Origin: Anaeromyxobacter dehalogenans 2CP-1
Lineage (GTDB): Bacteria; Myxococcota; Myxococcia; Myxococcales; Anaeromyxobacteraceae
DNA: 64,000 nt
Assembly (NCBI RefSeq): GCF_000022145.1
Contig: NC_011891.1
Coordinates: 3,206,501 to 3,270,500, forward strand
Direction: 5' to 3'
The position numbers were made by a program, and so were the translations under genes. The notes under the pieces were generated by a model. The model searched no databases. It was not told where the DNA came from and saw only the letters and a list, made by a program, of their open reading frames with translations. Positions 46,583-54,863 of this stretch are shown piece after piece; positions within the stretch are counted from its first letter, which is position 1, and every line of letters begins with the position of its first letter.

Positions 46583-47260
46583 CTACTCCCCCTTCTCGGT
46601 GGAGGCCGCGGGGCCGCGGCCGTTGCCGCCGTGCGCGAACGCGCGCGGGTGGACCTTCTCGCCGCCGTGGCAGTCCACGCACTTCGCGTCGCCCGAGCGG
46701 ATCTCCTCGATCATGCCGGAGTGCTCCTCGTTCGCGAGCCACCTCGGCGCGGTGGTGGAGTGGCAGCGGGTGCACATGCCGTTCTGGAACGACTTGTACA
46801 TGTGGATCTTCGGCCCGCCCTCGCCGTACGGCCCGGTGTTCGCGTACTCGGTCACGTAGAAGTACAGGTGCTTCAGGCCGTTCAGCTTCGTCGTCATCGC
46901 GCCGAACATCTGGTAGTCGGCGTGGCACGTGTAGCAGCTCTCCTCGCCGAACGCGTGGTTGCGGCTGTGGATCGCGGCGAGGCTGGTGGACGCCGGGTCC
47001 GCCGCGTCCTCGGTGTACGGCAGCATCACGTGGCACGAGCCGCAGAACGGACGCTTCAGCGTGTACTCGAAGCCGGCGATGTTGCCGGTGAGCGCGACGC
47101 CGATGGGCATGACGCCGAGCCCGAAGAGGAGCAGGACCTTGGTCGCCCGGTTGAGGGGCGGCCGGCGGACCAGGTACCAGGCGAGGATGAGGACCGCGAT
47201 GGCCGCGGCGACCAGGGCGGTGGCCTTGAGCAGCTGCTCGAGCGTGTTTATCTGGGGCAC
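46583..47260 (-). CDS. Tetrahaem NapC/NirT/NrfH-type cytochrome c
   Basis: 225 residues from GTG at 47260. Hydrophobic segments at about 12-30 and 41-63 anchor it. Four CxxCH haem sites follow: CGSCH (73-77), CYTCH (109-113), CTRCH (163-167) and CVDCH (194-198). This fits membrane quinol dehydrogenases that pass electrons from menaquinol to periplasmic reductases. NrfH and NapC usually have one anchor helix; a second hydrophobic segment here is unusual. No terminal reductase gene is adjacent, so it may serve several. A TTG at 47296 would add 12 residues and is less likely. No clear ribosome binding site. Confidence 0.9.
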   Translation of the reverse strand: MPQINTLEQLLKATALVAAAIAVLILAWYLVRRPPLNRATKVLLLFGLGVMPIGVALTGNIAGFEYTLKRPFCGSCHVMLPYTEDAADPASTSLAAIHSRNHAFGEESCYTCHADYQMFGAMTTKLNGLKHLYFYVTEYANTGPYGEGGPKIHMYKSFQNGMCTRCHSTTAPRWLANEEHSGMIEEIRSGDAKCVDCHGGEKVHPRAFAHGGNGRGPAASTEKGE

Positions 47261-47489
47261 GTTTGGGTGCCTAGCATGTGCGACCGGATGCCTCAACCCC
47301 TAGATGCGCGCTGGCGCACATGCGCCTGGGCGCGCAGGGGGCTTCCCGGTGGTGTCCCCGCGACCCACCGGATTCGCGCAGGGTGAACGGCGCCGGCGTG
47401 TCGCCGGCCGCGGCGCGCCCGCCGGAGCGCCGAAGGCCCGCGAACCTTCTTGCCTTTCGGGAAGGCCTGCACTAGATACCGCCCCTCGA

Positions 47490-47563
47490 GCGCGATTAGC
47501 TCAGATGGATAGAGCGTCGGCCTCCGGAGCCGAAGGCCACAGGTTCGAATCCTGTATCGCGCG
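47490..47563 (+). tRNA. tRNA-Arg (anticodon CCG)
   Basis: Acceptor stem GCGCGAT (47490-47496) pairs with ATCGCGC (47556-47562), discriminator G. D arm GCTC...GAGC, anticodon stem TCGGC/GCCGA with loop CTCCGGA, anticodon CCG at 47524-47526, and T arm ACAGG-TTCGAAT-CCTGT. Reads CGG. The 3' CCA is not encoded. Confidence 0.97.
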
Positions 47564-47570
47564 CATCCCG

Positions 47571-47602
47571 AGCCCCGGTCCTGGCACTCCAGGGCCGGGG
47601 CT
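47571..47602 (+). terminator. Terminator after tRNA-Arg
   Basis: AGCCCCGG with CCGGGGCT and an inner CCTGG/CCAGG, followed by TTTCTCG. A typical intrinsic terminator 8 bases after the tRNA. Confidence 0.8.
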
Positions 47603-47693
47603 TTCTCGTGGCGCGGCTCACTGGGCGTCCGCCCGGGTTCGCGCTACTTTCTGGTCGCTCGCCGATCCGTCGCGGGCCGAGAGGTGGAACGAG

Positions 47694-47882
47694 ATGCCGG
47701 TCAGCAAGAAGCGGAAGAAGGGCGGGAAGCCGGTCCAGCGGACCGCGCCGCCCGAGCAGCACCCCGAGCACGCGCACGGGCCCGAGGGCGCGCCCGCGGC
47801 CCCGCAGCCGCGAACCGCCGGCCGCCCCTCCAACCCCTTCGTCGCCCAGCAGACGCGGCGCGCCTCGCAGCGCGGCCGGTAG
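47694..47882 (+). CDS. Small basic Pro-rich protein
   Basis: 62 residues starting MPVSKKRKKGGKPVQR, with a Lys/Arg-rich N-terminus and a Pro/Ala/His-rich middle, ending RRASQRGR. GAGG lies ahead of the ATG. Its stop TAG overlaps the GTG start of the GIY-YIG gene, which argues that it is translated. Possibly a nucleic-acid-binding peptide; family not recognised. Confidence 0.6.
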   Translation: MPVSKKRKKGGKPVQRTAPPEQHPEHAHGPEGAPAAPQPRTAGRPSNPFVAQQTRRASQRGR

Positions 47883-48193
47883 TGCCGACCGCGCGGCCGG
47901 GACGCGGCCGCGCCGCGGAGGCGGCGCGCTGGTGGGTCTACCTGCTGCGCTGCGGCGACGGCTCGCTCTACGCCGGCGCCACGAACGACCTCGCCGCGCG
48001 GGTGGCCCGCCACGCGGCCGGGCGCGGGGCCCGGTACACGCGCTCGCGCCTGCCGGTGGAGCTGGCCTGGCGCGAGCGCGCGGCGGATCGCGGCGCGGCG
48101 CTGCGGCGGGAGGCGGCGCTGAAGCGGCTGCGCCGGGCCGAGAAGCTCGCCCTGGTGGAGCGCGCGGCCGCGAGGCGGCGCCGGCGGCGGTAG
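47882..48193 (+). CDS. GIY-YIG nuclease-domain protein (YhbQ/UPF0213-like)
   Basis: 103 residues from GTG at 47882. WWVYLLRCGDGSLYAGATNDLAARVARH is the GIY-YIG core in the variant form VYLL...LYAG typical of the UPF0213/YhbQ family; GARYTRSRLPVELAWRE follows, with catalytic Arg and Glu. These small proteins are single-domain nucleases, probably in DNA repair; targets are not well known. The C-terminal tail is poly-Arg. Confidence 0.85.
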   Translation: MPTARPGRGRAAEAARWWVYLLRCGDGSLYAGATNDLAARVARHAAGRGARYTRSRLPVELAWRERAADRGAALRREAALKRLRRAEKLALVERAAARRRRRR

Positions 48194-48202
48194 CATCCGC
48201 GC

Positions 48203-48973
48203 ATGGACCTCGGGCTCGACGGCAAGGTCGCGGTCGTCACCGGCGGCAGCCGCGGCATCGGCCGCGCCATCGCGCTCGCGCTGGCGCGGGAGGGCGCGCG
48301 GGTGGCGGTGGGCGCGCGCGGCGCGGAGGCGCTCGCCGACGTGCGCGCCGCGCTCCAGGAGGCGAGCCCCGGCCCGCACCTGACCGTGGCCGCCGATCTC
48401 GTCACCGCGGGAGGCGTGGACCGGCTGGTGGGCGAGGCCGTCTCCGCGCTGGGCGGCCTGGACGTGCTCGTCAACAACGTGGGCGGCTCGGGCGCGCGCA
48501 GCGTCGCCGACGCCGACGAGGCCGACCTCCGCGCGGTGCTCGACCGCAACCTGTTCCCCGCGCTCCGCGCCAGCCTCCGGGCCATCCCGGAGCTGCGGCG
48601 GCGCGGCGGCGGGTCGATCGTGATGATCACGTCGATCTGGGGGCGAGAGGCCGGCGGCGGCCCGTCGTACAACGCCGCCAAGGCGGCCGAGCAGAGCCTG
48701 GCGAAGTCGCTCGGGCGCGAGCTCGCGGCCGACGGCATCCGCGTGAACTCGGTCGCTCCGGGGTCGATCGCGTTCCCCGGCGGCGGGTGGGAGCGGCGCC
48801 GGCAGGCGGACCCGGAGGGCATCGCCGAGTTCGTGCGGCGGGAGATCCCGGGCGGACGCTTCGGCACGCCGGAGGAGGTCGCGGCGGTGGTCGCGTTCCT
48901 GGCCTCGCCGCGCGCGAGCTGGGTGAACGGGGCGTGCTGGGTCGTGGACGGCGGGCAGTCCCGCAGCTTCTGA
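48203..48973 (+). CDS. Short-chain dehydrogenase/reductase
   Basis: 256 residues. Classical SDR: VVTGGSRGIGRAIALALA nucleotide site, NNVGG, catalytic Ser in VMITSIWGREAGGG, and YNAAKAAEQ with the YxxxK pair. C-terminal VNGACWVVDGGQSRSF. FabG-like, but the real FabG is in the fab operon. Substrate unknown; its place before the polysaccharide genes could mean sugar oxidation, or it may be unrelated. Confidence 0.9.
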   Translation: MDLGLDGKVAVVTGGSRGIGRAIALALAREGARVAVGARGAEALADVRAALQEASPGPHLTVAADLVTAGGVDRLVGEAVSALGGLDVLVNNVGGSGARSVADADEADLRAVLDRNLFPALRASLRAIPELRRRGGGSIVMITSIWGREAGGGPSYNAAKAAEQSLAKSLGRELAADGIRVNSVAPGSIAFPGGGWERRRQADPEGIAEFVRREIPGGRFGTPEEVAAVVAFLASPRASWVNGACWVVDGGQSRSF

Positions 48974-49089
48974 CGTCCGGTGCTGCCGCACGCGCCCCGG
49001 GCGGCAGTGCCCCCGGACGCAGCGCACCCGCCGGGACCGGCGCTCGCCATCGGAGCGCGTGCACACCTTCTCGCCGAGGAGGAGGGGGC

Positions 49090-50286
49090 ATGCCGGAACG
49101 GGCCGACTTCAGTGCGCGCTGGATCCTGAAGCGGGCCGCGAAGGCGGCCGTGGCGGGGGCACTCACCGCGGCGGGGATCCACCACGCGGTGCGGCTGGTC
49201 CGGCGGCGCCAGGCCGGCGGCTCCCGCGTGCTCATCCTCTCGTACCACCGCGTGACCCCGGACTTCGGCGCCGAGTCCAGGCAGACGCTCGCCTCGCTGC
49301 TCGTCTCGACCGACACCCTCCGCCGCCAGCTGGAGCACGTGGGGAGGCGGAACGAGATCGTCTCGCTCGCCGACGCGCGCCGCATCCTGGCGGAGCCCGC
49401 GGGCGGGCGCCGCTCCGACGTCGTGGCGGTGACGATCGACGACGGCTACGCCGACGTGGCGCAGCACGCGCTGCCCGTGCTGCGCGCGCTGCGCGTCCCG
49501 GCGACCGTGTTCGTGCCGACCGGCTACGTCGGCACGGCGCGCCGCCTCCCGCACGACCGGCTCCACGCGGCGCTCACCGCGCTGGCGCGGCGGCGCATCC
49601 CGTTCGAGCGCGCCGGCCTCCAGCCCCCGCTCCAGACGTTGCTCTCCGCCTGCGCCGAGGGCGGGCCGGCCGCCACGCTCGACCGGCTCATCGCGCGCCT
49701 CCCGCACGAGCGGCTGGTGGCGCTGGCCGCCGCGCTGGAGCGCATGCTCGGCACCGCCGAGCAGGACCTCCCGGCCTCGACGCGCCTCATGACCTGGGAC
49801 GAGGTGCGCGCGCTCGACGCCGCCGGCGTGGACGTGGGCGGCCACACCGTGAACCACGCGGTGCTCGCGAACCTGCCGCTCGCCGAGGCCCGCCGCGAGC
49901 TGGCCGGCTGCCGCGACCAGCTGGCCGAGCGGGTCGGCCGGGCGCCGCGCCACTTCGCCTACCCCAACGGCTACTACACGCCGGCGGTCCAGCGCGCCGT
50001 GGCCGAGGTGGGCTTCGAGGCGGCGGTGACCATCGAGGACGAGGAGAACCGGCACGGCGGCTCGCCGTACGGGCTGAAGCGCAAGGTGCTCTGGGAGAAC
50101 ACCACGCTCGGCGCGGTCGGCTGGAGCGGCGTGGTGGCGACCTGCAACCTCGGCGGCGTGTTCGCGACGCTGGGGCTGGCGCGGCCGGTCCCCGGGGAGC
50201 GGCCGGATCCCCCCGCCGAGCCCGCGGCGCGGACCGCGCGCACCCAGGCCGGGGAGGCGCCCGCAGGCGCGCGGGCGGTGAGCTGA
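49090..50286 (+). CDS. Polysaccharide deacetylase family protein
   Basis: 398 residues with GGAGG before ATG at 49090. N-terminal amphipathic/hydrophobic segment (about 15-30), then the NodB homology domain: ILSYHRVT, catalytic TIDDGYADV (Asp-Asp), HTVNHAVL (metal His pair) and FAYPNGYY. A 100-residue insertion (about 155-245) separates the strands. It removes N-acetyl groups from a polysaccharide, probably the exopolysaccharide of this cluster. Its stop abuts the start of the next gene. Confidence 0.9.
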   Translation: MPERADFSARWILKRAAKAAVAGALTAAGIHHAVRLVRRRQAGGSRVLILSYHRVTPDFGAESRQTLASLLVSTDTLRRQLEHVGRRNEIVSLADARRILAEPAGGRRSDVVAVTIDDGYADVAQHALPVLRALRVPATVFVPTGYVGTARRLPHDRLHAALTALARRRIPFERAGLQPPLQTLLSACAEGGPAATLDRLIARLPHERLVALAAALERMLGTAEQDLPASTRLMTWDEVRALDAAGVDVGGHTVNHAVLANLPLAEARRELAGCRDQLAERVGRAPRHFAYPNGYYTPAVQRAVAEVGFEAAVTIEDEENRHGGSPYGLKRKVLWENTTLGAVGWSGVVATCNLGGVFATLGLARPVPGERPDPPAEPAARTARTQAGEAPAGARAVS

Positions 50287-51354
50287 GTGCGGCTGGCGCT
50301 CGTCGGGAACTGGCCGCGGCCGTACGGCGGCGTGGCGGTGCACGTGGCGGCGCTGGCCCGCGCGGCCCGCGCGCGCGGCGTCGACGTGCAAGTGCTCGAC
50401 ATCGGCCGGGGCGACCACTCCGGCGACGGCGTCCGGCCGGCGCGCGGCGCGCTCCGGTACGCCGCCGCGCTCGGCGGCGCCGCGGCGGAGGGCCGGCTGC
50501 TGCACGTGCACACCAGCGGCGCGAACGTGAAGAGCTGGCTGGTGGCCCTGGCCGCCTCGCGCGCGCGCCGCGGCGCCGCGCCGCTCGGCGTGCTCACGCT
50601 GCACTCCGGCTCGGCCCCCGCGTGGCTGCGGGGCGGCCCGGCGCGGCGCGCGCTCGCCGCGGCGGCCTGCGCCGGCTTCGGGCGGATCCTGGCGGTGAAC
50701 GAGGAGATCGCGGGCGCGCTCGGCGCGAGCGGCGTGCCGCGGGCGCGCATCGCGGTCGTGCCCCCCTACTCCCCCGCGCTGCTCGAGCCGCGCCGGCCGC
50801 CGCCGGGCCTCGCCGCGTTCCGGGCCGGACACGCGCCGCTCGTCGCCGCCGCGCTCCCGCCCGGGCGGATCTACGGCGCCGACCTGCTCCTGCCCGCGTT
50901 CCGCGCGCTGCGGGCGCGGCACCCGGGCGCCGGCCTGGTCGCGTTCGGCGAGGGCACCGAGGCGCTCGGCGAGGACGCCGTGCTCGGCCTCGGCGAGCTC
51001 GACCACCCCGCCGCGCTGGCGGTGCTGGAGGCCGCGGACGTGTTCGCCCGCCCCACCCGCGCGGACGGCGACGCGGTGACGGTGCGGGAGGCGCTCGCGC
51101 TCGGCCGCATGGTGGTCGCGAGCGCCGTGGGCCACCGGCCGGCGGGCTGCCTGCTGTTTCCGGCCGGCGACGCCGCCGCCCTGGCGGCGCGGCTGGAGGA
51201 CGCGGCGGGCGCCCGCCCGCCCGCCCGCCCGCCCGCCCGCCCGCCCGCCCGCCCGCGCGACGACGACCCGTTCGACGCCATCCTCGCCATCTACCGGGTG
51301 CTGTGGACGGGCGCGCGCGGCGCGCCGCGCGAGGCGGCCGCCCCGGCGCGGTGA
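50287..51354 (+). CDS. Glycosyltransferase (GT-B) with tetranucleotide repeat
   Basis: 355 residues from GTG at 50287, immediately after the deacetylase stop. N-terminal LALVGNWPRPYGGVAVHVAAL with the donor-acceptor GGV loop, and C-terminal VFARPTRADGDAVTVREALALGRMVVAS, the GT4-type nucleotide-sugar site (E in REALALG). Residues about 309-323 are an ARPP repeat encoded by 11 tandem GCCC units (51211-51254). A change in repeat number would shift the frame and replace only the last ~35 residues, with ends at 51404-51406 or 51489-51491 instead of 51352-51354. Likely adds a sugar to the exopolysaccharide. Confidence 0.87.
   Translation: MRLALVGNWPRPYGGVAVHVAALARAARARGVDVQVLDIGRGDHSGDGVRPARGALRYAAALGGAAAEGRLLHVHTSGANVKSWLVALAASRARRGAAPLGVLTLHSGSAPAWLRGGPARRALAAAACAGFGRILAVNEEIAGALGASGVPRARIAVVPPYSPALLEPRRPPPGLAAFRAGHAPLVAAALPPGRIYGADLLLPAFRALRARHPGAGLVAFGEGTEALGEDAVLGLGELDHPAALAVLEAADVFARPTRADGDAVTVREALALGRMVVASAVGHRPAGCLLFPAGDAAALAARLEDAAGARPPARPPARPPARPRDDDPFDAILAIYRVLWTGARGAPREAAAPAR
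51211..51254 (+). repeat. (GCCC)11 tetranucleotide tandem repeat in coding sequence
   Basis: Eleven perfect units of GCCC followed by a partial unit, inside the glycosyltransferase gene. Unit length is not a multiple of three, so slippage changes the reading frame. Confidence 0.95.
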
Positions 51355-51451
51355 TCCCGCGCGGCGGATGCCCCGCCGCGGCGCTGGCCGGGCCGAGGCG
51401 CGGTGAGGACCTCGAAGACGGCCGCCCCGCGCGGCCAGGGGAAAGGGGACG

Positions 51452-52579
51452 ATGGCGGAACGAGATGGGGCCGCGGTGCGGGTGGCGGTGATCGGGTGCG
51501 GGCAGATCGCCGACGCGCACCTGGCGCAGGTGCGCCGGGCCGGCGCCGAGGTGGTGGCGGTCTGCGACGCGACCCGGCACATGGCGGAGCAGGCCGCGGC
51601 GCGGTGGCGCGTGCCGGCGTTCTACGAGGGGCCCGACGCGGTGGACGCGATGCTGGCGGAGGCGCGTCCGGAGGTGGTGCACGTCACCACTCCGCCCGCG
51701 AGCCACCTCGCGCTCGCCACCCGCGCGCTCGCCGCGGGCGCGCACGTGTACGTGGAGAAGCCGGTCACGGTGGACGCGGTCGAGGCGGTCGCGCTGGAGC
51801 AGGCGGCGGCCCGGCACGGCCGCCTGGCGTGCGCCGGCCACAACCTCCTGTTCGATCCGGTGATCCAGCGGCTCCGCGCGCTGGTGGAGGCGGGCGCGCT
51901 CGGCGAGGTGGTCCACGCGGACGCGGTGATGGGCTACGACCTCGCGGGCCCGTTCGGCGCGCTGCTCACCGCGGAGCCCGGCCACTGGATCCACCGCCTC
52001 CCCGCCGGCCTGGCGCACAACAACCTCTCGCACCCGCTCTCGCTCGTGCTGCCGCTCCTCGGCCCGGGCACGCCCGCGGTCGCGCACGCGCTCGGGCGCC
52101 GGCTGCGCCCGGAGCGCTTCGGCGACGCGCGCGACGCGTTCCACGACGAGCTGCGGATCCTGCTCGAGGGCCCGCGCGCCACCGCGTCGGTGCTCTTCTC
52201 CTGCCGCATCCGGCCCGCGCAGCTCGCGCTCACCGTGTACGGCACGCGGCGGGCCGTGCACGTCTCCCTGGACGCGCGCACGCTGCGCGTGGTGGAGGGC
52301 TCCCACCTGCCCGGCCCGTTCCAGAAGGTGGACTGGGCCCGGCGCGACGCCTCGGCCGCCGGGGCGGAGCTCCTGCGGCGCAGCGCCGACCTCGCGCTCG
52401 CGCGGCTGCACTACTTCGAGGGCATGCACCGGCTCTTCGCGGCCTTCTACCGGGCGGCGCGGACCGGCGGCCCCGCCCCCGTTCCGCTCGCGGACGCGCG
52501 CGCGGTCGCCCAGGTGATCGACGCCGCGGCGGCGGCGTGCCGGCGGGCGGACGCCGCCGCGCAGGAGGCGTGCGCGTGA
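51452..52579 (+). CDS. Gfo/Idh/MocA-family oxidoreductase
   Basis: 375 residues. N-terminal Rossmann domain VAVIGCGQIADAHLAQV and VHVTTPPASHLALATRAL, with YVEKPVTVD (the conserved EKP). The C-terminal alpha/beta domain is as in the family. Enzymes of this type act on nucleotide sugars (for example UDP-sugar 3-dehydrogenases), fitting the neighbours. The stop overlaps the start of the epimerase. Confidence 0.9.
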   Translation: MAERDGAAVRVAVIGCGQIADAHLAQVRRAGAEVVAVCDATRHMAEQAAARWRVPAFYEGPDAVDAMLAEARPEVVHVTTPPASHLALATRALAAGAHVYVEKPVTVDAVEAVALEQAAARHGRLACAGHNLLFDPVIQRLRALVEAGALGEVVHADAVMGYDLAGPFGALLTAEPGHWIHRLPAGLAHNNLSHPLSLVLPLLGPGTPAVAHALGRRLRPERFGDARDAFHDELRILLEGPRATASVLFSCRIRPAQLALTVYGTRRAVHVSLDARTLRVVEGSHLPGPFQKVDWARRDASAAGAELLRRSADLALARLHYFEGMHRLFAAFYRAARTGGPAPVPLADARAVAQVIDAAAAACRRADAAAQEACA

Positions 52580-53655
52580 GGGCGGTCACCGGCGCGACCG
52601 GGTTCCTGGGGCGCGAGATCGTGCGGAGCCTGCTGCGGCAGGGGGTGGATCGGATCCGCTGCCTGGTGCGGCCCGGCACCGCGGCGGCGCGGGTGGAGGT
52701 CCCGGACGCCGAGGCGCGGGGGGCGGTCGTCGAGGTGGTCCCTTGCCGGCTCGACGACCCCGCCGCGCTCCGCCAGGCGCTCGCGGGGGTGCGGGTCCTC
52801 TACCACGCCGCCGCCGCGAAGAAGGGCGCGCCCGCGGCCCTGGTGCAGGCCACCGTGGTCGCCTCCGACCACGTGTTCCGCGCCGCGCTGGAGACGCGGG
52901 TCGAGCGGGTGGTGCTGGTGAGCTCGTTCGGCGCCATGGGCGTCGCGGCGCTGCCGAGGGGCGCGCTGGTGGATGAGGACGCGCCGCTCGAGCCCGCGCC
53001 GGAGGCGCGCGACGCGTACTCGTTCGCCAAGCAGCGGCAGGAGGCGCTGGCGTGGCGGTACGCGCGCCGCGACGGCTTGCCGCTCGCGGTGATCCGGCCC
53101 GGCGTCATCATCGGCGCCGGCCAGGAGATCCTCGGGACGCGGATCGGCCTGCCGGTGCTCGGCCTGTACCTGCACCTCGGGGGCCGCAACCCGGTCCCGC
53201 TCACGTGGGTCGAGAACTGCGCCGACGCCGTCGCGCTGGCCGGCACCGCCCTGGGGGCCGAGGGCCGCGCGCTGTGCGTGGTGGACGACGACCTCCCGAC
53301 CGCGGGGGCGCTGCTCGACCGCTACCGGCGCGAGGTGGCGCCGCTGCGGGTCGTGCGGGTGCCGTACCCGCTGCTGCGCCTGCTCGCGCACGCCAACGAC
53401 TGGTACGCGGAGCGGACCCGGGGGCACCTCCCCGCCCTGCTGACGCCGTACAAGGTCGCGAGCACCTGGAAGCGCCAGCGCTTCTCGAACGCACGCGCCC
53501 GCGCCGTGCTCGGCTGGTCGCCGCGCGTCCCCATGCGCGAGGCGCTCGATCGCACCTTCGCCGCGCTCGCCGCCGCGCCGGGTCGGCCGGTGCCGCTCGC
53601 GCGCCCGGGCGCGGGCGGCGCGCGCGCCGCGGCGGCGGCGGAGGTGGCGCCGTGA
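52576..53655 (+). CDS. NAD-dependent epimerase/dehydratase (extended SDR)
   Basis: 359 residues from GTG at 52576 (GTGA overlap). Nucleotide site AVTGATGFLGREIVRSLL, VLVSSFGAMG with the catalytic Ser and YSFAKQRQE with YxxxK. The C-terminal part (LLAHANDWYAERTRG) is more like 3-beta-hydroxysteroid dehydrogenase or hopanoid-associated sugar epimerases than UDP-glucose epimerase. The last ~30 residues are Ala/Arg-rich. Likely sugar-nucleotide modification. Confidence 0.87.
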   Translation: MRAVTGATGFLGREIVRSLLRQGVDRIRCLVRPGTAAARVEVPDAEARGAVVEVVPCRLDDPAALRQALAGVRVLYHAAAAKKGAPAALVQATVVASDHVFRAALETRVERVVLVSSFGAMGVAALPRGALVDEDAPLEPAPEARDAYSFAKQRQEALAWRYARRDGLPLAVIRPGVIIGAGQEILGTRIGLPVLGLYLHLGGRNPVPLTWVENCADAVALAGTALGAEGRALCVVDDDLPTAGALLDRYRREVAPLRVVRVPYPLLRLLAHANDWYAERTRGHLPALLTPYKVASTWKRQRFSNARARAVLGWSPRVPMREALDRTFAALAAAPGRPVPLARPGAGGARAAAAAEVAP

Positions 53656-54791
53656 GCGCGGCGAAGGTGCTCGTGTTCCAGAACCGCTTCCTGATCGGCG
53701 GACAGGAGCGGCAGACGGTCCTGAACGTCCAGACCATGGACCGGGGCCGCTGGGAGCCGGTGGTCGCGTGCCTGCACCTCGAGGGCGAGCACCTCGACGA
53801 CCTGGCGCGCGAGGGCATCCGGCCGGTGCTGTTCGACGTGGGGCGGCGGATGCTCCGGCCCAACACCGCCTGGCAGGTCTCGCGCATCGCCCGCTTCGTG
53901 CGCGAGCAGGGCATCGCGCTGGTGCACGCGCAGGACATCTACACGAACGTGCTGGGCTCGCTCGCCGCGCGGCTGGCCGGCGTGCCCGTGATCGTGACGC
54001 GGGTGGACCTCGGGCACCACATCACCGGTTACCGCCGCCCGCTCACCCGCCTCGCCTGCCTCCGCGCCGACCGCGTGCTCGTGAACGCGATGTGCATCCG
54101 CGACCTCGTGATCCGCGAGGGCGTCGAGCCGGACCGCGTGGCGGTGGTGCGCAACGGCGTGGACCTCCGCGCGCTCGACCGCGCCGCGCGCGAGCTGCCC
54201 GACCCCGGGCTGCCCGAGGGCGCCTGGATCGCGAACGTCGCGAACATGCACCATCCGGTGAAGGGCCAGACCGACCTGCTGGTCGCGTTCCGGGAGGTGC
54301 TCCGCGAGCACCCGACCGCGCGGCTCGCGCTGGTGGGCGACGGGGTGCGGCGGCCGCTGCTGGAGCGGCTCGCGGGCCAGCTCGGCGTCGCCGCGCGGGT
54401 CCACTTCCTCGGCTTCCGCCGCGACGCGCCCGCCGTGCTCGCGCGCTGCGCCGCCGCCGCGTCCTCCAGCCACGCCGAGGGGATCTCGAACGCGATCCTG
54501 GAGGCCATGGCCCTGCGCCTGCCGGTGGTCGCCACCGCCGTGGGCGGCTCGCCGGAGCTGGTGCGCGACGGGACGACCGGCTGGCTCGTGCCGCCCGGCT
54601 CGCCGGGCGCGCTGGCGCGCCGCCTCTGCGACGCGCTCGCGGACGGGGAGCGCGCCCGGCGGATGGGCGCGCGCGGGCGGGCGCTGGTGGAGCGCGAGTT
54701 CGAGGTCGGGCAGATGCGGCTCGGCTACGACGCGCTCTACGACGAGCTGGCCGGCTGGCGCGTCCCCCGCCTGATCGCCGGCAGCGCGTGA
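53652..54791 (+). CDS. Glycosyltransferase family 4-like
   Basis: 379 residues from GTG at 53652 overlapping the previous stop. N-terminal FLIGGQERQTVLNVQTM with the GG loop, VHAQDIYTNVLG, and C-terminal HAEGISNAILEAMALRLPVVATAVGG with the catalytic-site E-x7-E pattern. GT-B fold, retaining GT4 type; adds a sugar to a lipid-linked intermediate on the cytoplasmic side. Last plus-strand gene before convergent 54864-56276. Confidence 0.92.
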   Translation: MSAAKVLVFQNRFLIGGQERQTVLNVQTMDRGRWEPVVACLHLEGEHLDDLAREGIRPVLFDVGRRMLRPNTAWQVSRIARFVREQGIALVHAQDIYTNVLGSLAARLAGVPVIVTRVDLGHHITGYRRPLTRLACLRADRVLVNAMCIRDLVIREGVEPDRVAVVRNGVDLRALDRAARELPDPGLPEGAWIANVANMHHPVKGQTDLLVAFREVLREHPTARLALVGDGVRRPLLERLAGQLGVAARVHFLGFRRDAPAVLARCAAAASSSHAEGISNAILEAMALRLPVVATAVGGSPELVRDGTTGWLVPPGSPGALARRLCDALADGERARRMGARGRALVEREFEVGQMRLGYDALYDELAGWRVPRLIAGSA

Positions 54792-54805
54792 GCCCCGGAG
54801 CGCCG

Positions 54806-54828
54806 AGGGCCCGGGCGCGCCCGGCCCT
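54806..54828. terminator. Bidirectional hairpin between convergent genes
   Basis: AGGGC-C-CGGG pairs with CCCG-GCCCT (9 bp with one bulged C) in the 72-base gap between convergent genes. It may end both transcripts. Confidence 0.5.
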
Positions 54829-54863
54829 GCCGGACGCCTCCGGGCCCCCCATGGCCGGCCGCG

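Noticed and set aside
47490-47563. tRNA-Arg as an integration site for a mobile element
   Set aside because: No integrase, no repeat of the tRNA 3' end and no change in gene style are visible next to it.
51211-51254. CRISPR or other array at the GCCC repeat
   Set aside because: It is a simple tetranucleotide repeat without spacers.
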